Part shown: piece by piece, positions 57,381 through 64,000 of the stretch | How positions within the stretch are numbered: position 1 is the stretch's first letter | Layout of the letters: every line of letters starts with the position of its first letter | Assembly: GCF_014898055.3 (NCBI RefSeq) | Contig: NW_023601104.1 | Span: 70,911,106-70,975,105, forward strand | Direction: 5' to 3' | DNA from: Talpa occidentalis | Taxonomy: Eukaryota; Chordata; Mammalia; Eulipotyphla; Talpidae | DNA length: 64,000 nucleotides | Program-made: the position numbers and the translations under genes | The notes under the pieces: model-generated | Databases searched by the model: none | The model's input: the letters and a program-made list of their open reading frames with translations, nothing else | Told to the model about the DNA's origin: nothing

Positions 57381-58696
57381 GCAGGAAAGCTTGTTTTTAA
57401 GGTTTCTGAGTTACAGGTTGGATAACATGGATGAGGTGATTTATTGTTAATTACTGATGGTTATCTGATAAAATTTCTGGTAGAAATGAATTCACTGAAG
57501 TTTATTTGCTATAATAAAAAGCAAATAAAATAGAGAAAAGGTAAACATTTTGACATATTCAAGGAACTGTTTGGAAAATGGTTCTTTGTATTAGAGCTGA
57601 GATTCAAAGCGTCATGGAATTTATTTCAGTTTCAAATTTAAAATGTAATGGGTTGGTGTGTGTCATGTCCAATTTGTCTTGAGTTTTAAAAAACATAACA
57701 AAAGGTCACTTTTGAGGACAGGCTGAATGATTTGCGTAATTTCCATGATAATTAAGTCACCTTTCAGCTAAATATAACTGCAAATGTAAAGCACAAATTA
57801 CTAAATAGCTATCTCCAGCAGTACATATGTTTATGGGGATACTTGAATAGTATGTCTCTTAGCAACCACTGACTGCTTTTCAGATTTACAGTGTGGCTGA
57901 AAGCTGCCTTTATAAATATGCTGTTACACTCTTGCCATGGTAATTCACCCAATGAAATAACTCAAGGTTTGGCAATTCATTTTTTGTCTAGATGGGGAAG
58001 AGGGATGAGATCATAAAGAATATATTTTCCCCACCCTCCTATAGAGATGAAAACTATCTTTACTGGGAAAAGACAACATTGTGTGATAAGCCTAGGTGAG
58101 TCTACATGCTCAGAGCTACAGAAGACAGTTACCAAGTTACCTAAGTCTGCAATCAACATTACCATAGACACAAGAATAGTACGTAATCAACTGACTATCT
58201 TTGATAAAAGTGCTAGTTTTCCTATGTATATACTTAAGTATATAAGAAATGCTAGAGGCTACATAAATCTAGATTTAATACGTGTTACAATGAAATTTAA
58301 GCAAGCCAGTCATATCATTTTTAAACTGTAAGCCCTTTAAAAGTGCAAGTCACAGACTGTCTTACTAGCCCATTAAAAATCTGGATTTCCTGCTTCTCTT
58401 TGAAAAATCAGAAGATCCAGAAACAGCTGGCCGACTTGCCTACCAGTCAACAGCTAACAAGAGCAGATTGGCAGCCAGGATCAAGCTCTCTGCAACTGTC
58501 TTTATCCTTTCTGTAACGCCCAGATCTCTTCATTATGTACCCCTTGTGTGGCCTCCCTGATAATCTGAATGTGCTATTCCTGGTTTTCATGCTCTGGGTA
58601 CTACTAAACATTCACTTTCAACACTGACTGGAAGAAATAGGTTGGTGAACAGATGAGAATCTAGAGACAGGGAAAACACATTTAACATCTTCAAAA
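57381..58696. other. Intronic sequence, nothing recognised
   Basis: AT-rich, few repeats. An ORF of 94 codons at 58047-58331 has no family features. Confidence 0.5.
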
Positions 58697-58707
58697 AATC
58701 TCAATAG

Positions 58708-58978
58708 GGCCTCCCCTGGTGGCGCAGTGGTTGAGCACTGGGCTGAGAAGCTGCCCGCCGCAGCCTCTGCAGCGCCGGTTCGATCCCCAGCTGCCGGGCG
58801 AGCGTCCCACACGGTGCGACAGACCTCTCCTGCCGCGCCCGCTGCTCCCCTCAGCCATGCATTTCGTCAGTTTGCCTGTTCTGTTCCCCACTCTGGCTCT
58901 GGTGAATTCTCTTACCCTCCGCGCTTCTGACTGTACCCAGTGCTTGTATAAATAAATAAACAAATCTTTTTTTTTTTT
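58708..58978 (+). repeat. Young SINE in intron
   Basis: Head GGGCCTCCCCTGGTGGCGCA, B box GGTTCGATCCC, core CTGCTCCCCTCAGCCATGCA, tail AATAAATAAACAAATC plus T12. Target-site duplication AATCTCAATAG at 58697-58707 and 58979-58989. Confidence 0.94.
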
Positions 58979-59214
58979 AATCTCAATAGCCAGAGAAAAG
59001 CCACATCAGTAGAATCTAAAGAGTGCTTGATTTTTAGAATGGTGAAAGTCAAATTTCAAAAAATTCCTAATGCACTAGGTAAGACATGATAGAATAACAC
59101 AAGGTAGACATCATGGACTGAGGCTATTTTAAAAAAACAACATAAGATCTCAAAAGAAGAACTGATCTTAATAAAAATAGTGACAGGAGCAGCACAACAC
59201 TACTGTGTGTAGGA

Positions 59215-59430
59215 ATTGTCATACATGCTTTTGTATGTATTCACTAATTAAATTTCCAAAACAATCATACAATGTACCTATTACAATAGTAGGGATATAC
59301 TGCATCTACTTTCCAGATGAGGAAACTGAGGCATAGAGGAGTGATATAATTTGCCTAAAGTCACAAATTAAAAAGCGGCAGAGCATGAATTCAAAACAGT
59401 GCATACATGTAACCACTATACTGCTGCCTG
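59215..59430 (-). repeat. MIR SINE
   Basis: Antisense MIR: CCAGATGAGGAAACTGAGGC, TGATATAATTTGCCTAAAGT, GCGGCAGAGCATGAATTC. Confidence 0.88.
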
Positions 59431-59655
59431 ATAAGGAAGAAAAATGGGAGCTACTGAAAAAGGCTCTAGAGGCAACACAGAAAACTATCCATCCAGCTTC
59501 GATTTTAAATAGACATATACAAGTGATGAAAGGAAGGAACTAAAAGGAATGTTAAGTAGAGAAGACTGGTGCTGTCTTACAAAAATAGTTCTAGGAAGGC
59601 TAATGTACACAACTATCTAAAGCTTATGGAAAAATCAAGGTAAGAAATGATTATG

Positions 59656-59773
59656 GGGCCTCCCTTGGTGGCGCAGCGGTTGAGCACTGGGCTGCGAGGC
59701 TGCCTGCAGCCTCTGCAGCACCGGTTCGTTCCCTGGCTGTCGGCGAGGGTCCCACCCAAAAAAAAAGAAAAGA
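59656..59773 (+). repeat. Head-only SINE with own A-tail and target-site duplication
   Basis: Only the tRNA-related part of the young SINE: GGGGCCTCCCTTGGTGGCGC through CACCGGTTCGTTCCCTGGCT to GGCGAGGGTCCCACC, then an A-rich tail. A perfect 14-bp target-site duplication AAGAAATGATTATG flanks it (59642-59655 and 59774-59787). The core and the AATAAATC tail are absent. Confidence 0.93.
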
Positions 59774-59884
59774 AAGAAATGATTATGTACTTGTAATTGA
59801 AATGTCTGTGTTGTATTTATTGATCATAACATATTGTTTTAATAAAAAAAGAGAAATAAAAAATTAGAAAATGAAGATCATCCC

Positions 59885-60545
59885 ATATAATCACATCCTA
59901 TGCAGATAATTAACGATTTGGTGTATATCCTTCCAAAATTTTTAGGCTGTATACAAACATACCTGTTCTCTAAGGGACTCAGGGGTCTCCCTGGTGGCGC
60001 AGGCAGTTGAGCGCAATGCTGTGAAGCTGTCCACAGCCTCTGCAGCACAGGTTCGATCCTGGCCAGCCAGGGAGATACCCACATGATGCGGCAGACCTCT
60101 TCTGTCTCATCCGCTGCTCCCCTCAGCAGTGTATTTCAGTCAGTCTGCCTGTTCTGCTCCCCACTCTGTCTCTGGTGAATCCTCTCACCCTCCCACACAT
60201 CTGGCCTTACCCCGGTTCTTGTATGCATGAATAAATAGATCTTTAAAAAAACAAAAAGAAAATTTGATTTCCCTTAAAAAAAAAAAAATAAGGGACTCAG
60301 GCTAAAAGCAAAGAAATTCACAACGTTCCATAATGTGTATATTTTCACTTAAAAACACTATGTATAGAGCTCTATCTCACTTTTTACAAACTGATGAACA
60401 TTCCACTATAACAATGTCCACAATTTATTCAACCAACTTCCTACTGAGGAACTTTTAAATTGTTTTCAATTTTCTAATAATTATTGACTATTATGCACTC
60501 AATATTCTTGTACATATACATTACACTGTCAGAATGTAAATGTTT
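59885..60545 (-). repeat. Old LINE-1 fragment split by a SINE
   Basis: Antisense LINE-1 on the plus strand: ATCCTATGCAGATAATTAAC before the SINE; TAGAGCTCTATCTCACTTTT, ACAATTTATTCAACCAACTT and AATATTCTTGTACATATACA after it. Confidence 0.6.
59984..60288 (+). repeat. Older-type SINE with double A-tail
   Basis: SINE body with GGTTCGATCC and the core, tail AATAAATAGATCTTTA7, then an extra GAAAATTTGATTTCCCTT and a second A13 run. Target-site duplication TAAGGGACTCAGG at 59971-59983 and 60289-60301. Confidence 0.92.
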
Positions 60546-60579
60546 AGTCAAAGCTTAAGTTGACAGAATACTATGAGAT

Positions 60580-60880
60580 TTCCTCAGAGGACTAATCAAT
60601 TAATGTATGTGCAAGTATGTAAGAAAACACTGAGGCTCAGAATAGTAAAAAATCTGCCCAAATTGCCAGTTTAAGGTAGGGATCCCATCTTTGTATCCAT
60701 AGCGCCAACTGAAATAAGCACATTTAACAGCTGTCAGGTTCAGGGTGTATCCTATTTTACTTATCCTATTACCCCCATTTCATGAATGAAGATACTCAAG
60801 CATGGGCAGCAAGTGTATAAACTTGCTGAAAACCATAGAGTATGTAGGTCAAAGAGCCAGGGTTTAAGTGCAATTGCTTG
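60580..60880 (-). repeat. MIR fragments
   Basis: Two antisense MIR-like blocks: CACTGAGGCTCAGAATAGTA (about 60628) and CCCCCATTTCATGAATGAAG to AGAGCCAGGGTTTAAGTGC (60770-60870). Confidence 0.6.
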
Positions 60881-61029
60881 GCAAACAGAACTGGAACTTC
60901 TGGCTTCAGGGTGGTCATGTTTCTCCAGTATTACCACAATGAACAGGGAGATTGGGTCTATATGCTGAAGGAAGCTTGACCCCATGGGACAACAGACCTA
61001 GTGGACCCATTCTGTTCAGATCTCATGAA

Positions 61030-61830
61030 AAAATGCTCATTATCACTTATCATCAGAGAAATACAAATCAAAAACACAGTGAAGTACCATGTCACATCTA
61101 TGAGAATGGGTCATATCAGTAAGGCCAGAAACAACAAATACTGATGCACATGTGGAGAAAAAGGAACCCTCCCACACTTGTCGGTAGGACTGTAGACTGA
61201 TACAGTCCCTGTTAAAAGCAGTGTGGAGGTTTCCCAAAAATATTAAAAACAACTACTACATGATCAAATATAGGTATCTATCTGAAGAATGTTAAAAAGA
61301 AACTAATGTGAAGGAATAATGCACTTCTGTGTGCACTGCAGCACTATTACAAGAGTCAAGTTATGGAAACAACCCAAGTGCCCAATGACAGATGAGTTAA
61401 TTAAGATGTGGTATATTACCCAATGGAAAATTATTTAGCTATTAAAAAAAAAAGATGAACTCTTGCAATCTGTGACAACATGGATGGGAATGAAAAGGAT
61501 AATGCTGGATAAAGTAAGTTAAAAAGTGCAAGACAAATAATATATGGTTTCATTTATATGTGGAATATCAAGAAACAAAAGAAAAGGTCAGTCAAAGCCA
61601 ATCACAAACCTTAGAAATCTGACTGTAGAATTGAGCTACCAGAGAGGGAGGGAGATGCTAGAGAACAAAGCATGGGGGGTACCCGATGGACTATAGTAGA
61701 GACTATAGGTGCCTTAGTGGTGGGTATAATGTGACGTCCATCTGGTGACATCTCTGTCAAACATCCTTTATCTCTAAGCCACATACAATATTGTAAGCCA
61801 GTATTACCTCAATTAAAAAGAAGAAAAGCA
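61030..61830 (+). repeat. Old LINE-1 3' part, about 0.8 kb
   Basis: Late ORF2 and 3' UTR: AAATACAAATCAAAAACACA, AAGGCCAGAAACAACAAATA, GTGGAGAAAAAGGAACCC, GACAACATGGATGGGAATG, TATGTGGAATATCAAGAAAC. Several frame breaks. A different, older subfamily than the copies at 3008 and 42722. Confidence 0.9.
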
Positions 61831-63305
61831 ATGCTTCAAAGAGCTCACAACCCAGCAACCACACCCTGTCCTCTAAGGGTCCCTTAAAAGTCTTATGTCT
61901 TCTGCCACCCGTTAGTCCTTGGGGACTTTCCATAACCAAGCTCTTCGAGCTGTGAGCCTTAAGCATTCCACTCTTACTCTTTGTAATCCAGTTTCATCAT
62001 TGACTTGGATCAAGCTTGTGTGAGGCAATTATGATAGCATCCCCTTTAAAGGAAATGAGTTTGAATCCTCTTTTCATATTCTGAATGACTGCCAGGATAT
62101 TAAAATGATTTTGAAAGAAAAATAATTTTTTTTATTACCCCAAAGCTCATATTCTCAACTTCAAAAAAGGCCTATTAGAATGTATAGGGAAATCAGAATT
62201 CAAATTCTGAACTAACTTTCTTTCTACTACATCATATTAAAGTAGCTCAATGCTTACTTCATCTTTACTGACTAGGGAGTGAGAGTCAGAATAGATTGTA
62301 AAGAATAAAGTTAGCCATTATTGAAACTAAGTTTAAATCTTGCCACTACATGTTTTTTCTGAATAAATAAGTTATTCTGAGATTGCGCAAACTCTTTTTG
62401 AGATCTGTGAGAATCCACAGAGAAAATCTGCTGAAAGAAAAGCAACAAGGTAAATGTCATCTTGATTTGCAAAAGGGAAAAAAGTACCATGGCTCCCAAG
62501 TCACAAGAGAGCTGCGCTAGGCGTAGGTACAAAGCACATCGGCACCACATCACAGCACCACTGGAGTCTGTGGGGCATAGAAACAAGCAGGGAGGAGTGA
62601 GGGTTTGATGAGCTAACTCTAGGGTTCTGAAGTGTGAAGACCTGCCAGCTCAAGTTAATGCAACAACTAGATGGGGGGTAAGGAGGAGGTTGGAGGCAGG
62701 GGAAGGATACAACAGAGTGCAATCTCAGCAATAATAATGCTTCAAGCATCAAAAGGCCCATCCATTCCCCAGCAGGTCTCAAGTTGGAACCAAATCTTCT
62801 CAGAGGGGAATTCAGGAGAAGCAGGCGGGGAATTAAGGGCATACTTCTAGAAGATGCTGGAATTCTAGGTAAGTCTTCAGCAGTAGGAAAAGAGACTAGA
62901 GCCAACTTTATGGGTTACCAACATGAATGAACAGGATATTCTGGAAAATTGCCAGTAACAGGCACCCAGGCATATCCCTCAGTTAATACACTGGTTAGTC
63001 ATATGATTATATTCGAGTACCATTCAATGGTGCTGTTGATTCTGCCCATTCCTTTCATGACTAAGTTAGGAACTGCGGTGAGCCCTGGTATGAAGGCTGA
63101 GTTCATCAACAGACAACAGAGGGATGACCAAGAAGGCAACAGAGGGATGCTAAGAATGAGGCAGGGGTTGAAAACAAAAAGTATAAATTTTACAATACAA
63201 CAAAGGTAATGACACTCTAGAGTAAATTTCAAACTGGTCCAAAAATGGAATTCAAATACTGCTGACTAGTGAAACTGTGCTAAAATAAAGAGAAATTATT
63301 GCTAA
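61831..63305. other. Intronic sequence, nothing firm recognised
   Basis: Includes a 134-codon minus-strand ORF (62501-62905) without recognisable motif or splice context. No upstream PPP2R5E exon found. Confidence 0.5.
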
Positions 63306-63309
63306 CGGT

Positions 63310-63800
63310 ATGCCACAGGCACCTATCCTTAGTTCTGGCTAGTTTAACAATTTTAATCAATGACTTAGAAGAGGCCCGTAGCTAGTATATTCAAGAAAGT
63401 CACAGATGGGATACAGATGGAAGGCACAGTGAGTAAGTAGATGATAGAATCAAGATCCAGAAAGACTTCAAAAGGCTGGGGAGAAATGATATTCCATAGA
63501 AATACATGTCAGATCCTACACCTACATCTAAAATGAAAAAAAGCAAACTACAAAATGAACAAAAACAAGAAAAATATGGTTTTATACAACGACATGCATA
63601 AAGCTAAATTAGATTTCAGTAAAGAACACAAGCATAACACAAGTTAGCAGTATCATGTGGAATAAGAGGAGCTGAGACGTTCCCTGTAAGAAGCCTAACA
63701 TGCCCGGAAAGGGGAGGAGAACCTAACGTTAAGCTGCACTGAACTGAACAGGTTCTGGTCACCGTGTTCATCTACAGAGGTCATCCTGAGGACAAATGGA
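63310..63800 (+). repeat. Ancient LINE relic, possibly CR1/L3-like
   Basis: DNA-level pattern of a LINE reverse-transcriptase end: TTTTAATCAATGACTTAGAA, ATCAAGATCCAGAAAGACTT, AGATCCTACACC, and CAGGTTCTGGTCACCGTG. Highly diverged; family assignment from memory. Confidence 0.4.
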
Positions 63801-64000
63801 TACACACTGGGGATTTCAAAAACTGACAAATGAGACAAAGTTCACAACACTAAGAATTCATTCTACAGCAGAGAACTCATACTGACAGCTGGGAGGCTAG
63901 ATGCAAAAAAGCAGATGGGCTTAGCTTCTCCTGAATAAGATTTTAGAAATTTTGTTAGAAATTAGAAAATCAGAAATTTAGAAAAATTTCACATAAAAAA

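Noticed and set aside
62501..62905. 134-codon minus-strand ORF inside the upstream PPP2R5E intron
   Set aside because: It is on the gene strand, so I compared it with the missing N-terminal B56 sequence. There is no match and no flanking splice signal at suitable places.

Overview
This is a window of mammalian nuclear DNA, not a compact microbial or viral genome. It is AT-rich, has almost no long open reading frames, and is dense in LINE-1, L2, MIR, MaLR-type LTRs and many copies of one tRNA-derived SINE. L2, MIR and MaLR relics together indicate a placental mammal. The SINE (A and B boxes, a fixed 'CTGCTCCCCTCAGCAGTGTA' core, an AATAAATCTTT tail) is not the carnivore, horse, cetartiodactyl or primate type as I remember them. 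A laurasiatherian such as a rhinolophoid bat (Rhin-1-like SINE) is my best guess, with low confidence.

The only protein-coding gene I can support is PPP2R5E, the B56-epsilon regulatory subunit of protein phosphatase 2A, on the minus strand. Nine consecutive coding exons lie between 37696 and 51006. They join in frame with GT-AG junctions into the last 284 residues, from [10 protein letters not shown] to the terminal RDGIIPT and a stop codon. The upstream exons are not seen and probably lie beyond 64000. The 3' UTR runs from the stop at 37696 down to a likely poly(A) site near 33090, about 4.6 kb with no recognisable interspersed repeat.

Layout: 1-33089 is the 3' flank of the gene. It holds no gene I recognise, many SINE copies, several LINE-1 pieces, an LTR-like GC-rich block (about 4667-5875), two MaLR-type LTRs and several microsatellites. 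33090-37695 is the 3' UTR. 37696-51006 holds the nine exons and their introns, which carry SINEs, one young 5'-truncated LINE-1 and an old LTR. 51007-64000 is part of a large upstream intron with old LINE relics, four SINE insertions and a few local oddities.

No new gene system, CRISPR array, operon or phage is present. The most interesting material is retroposon biology: two SINE age classes, SINE copies with a second 3' tail beyond the usual A-tail, a tRNA-head-only SINE with its own target-site duplication, a 5'-truncated SINE with target-site duplication, and a SINE with an internal triplication. There are also two unexplained short duplications and a perfect 22-bp palindrome in the intron.
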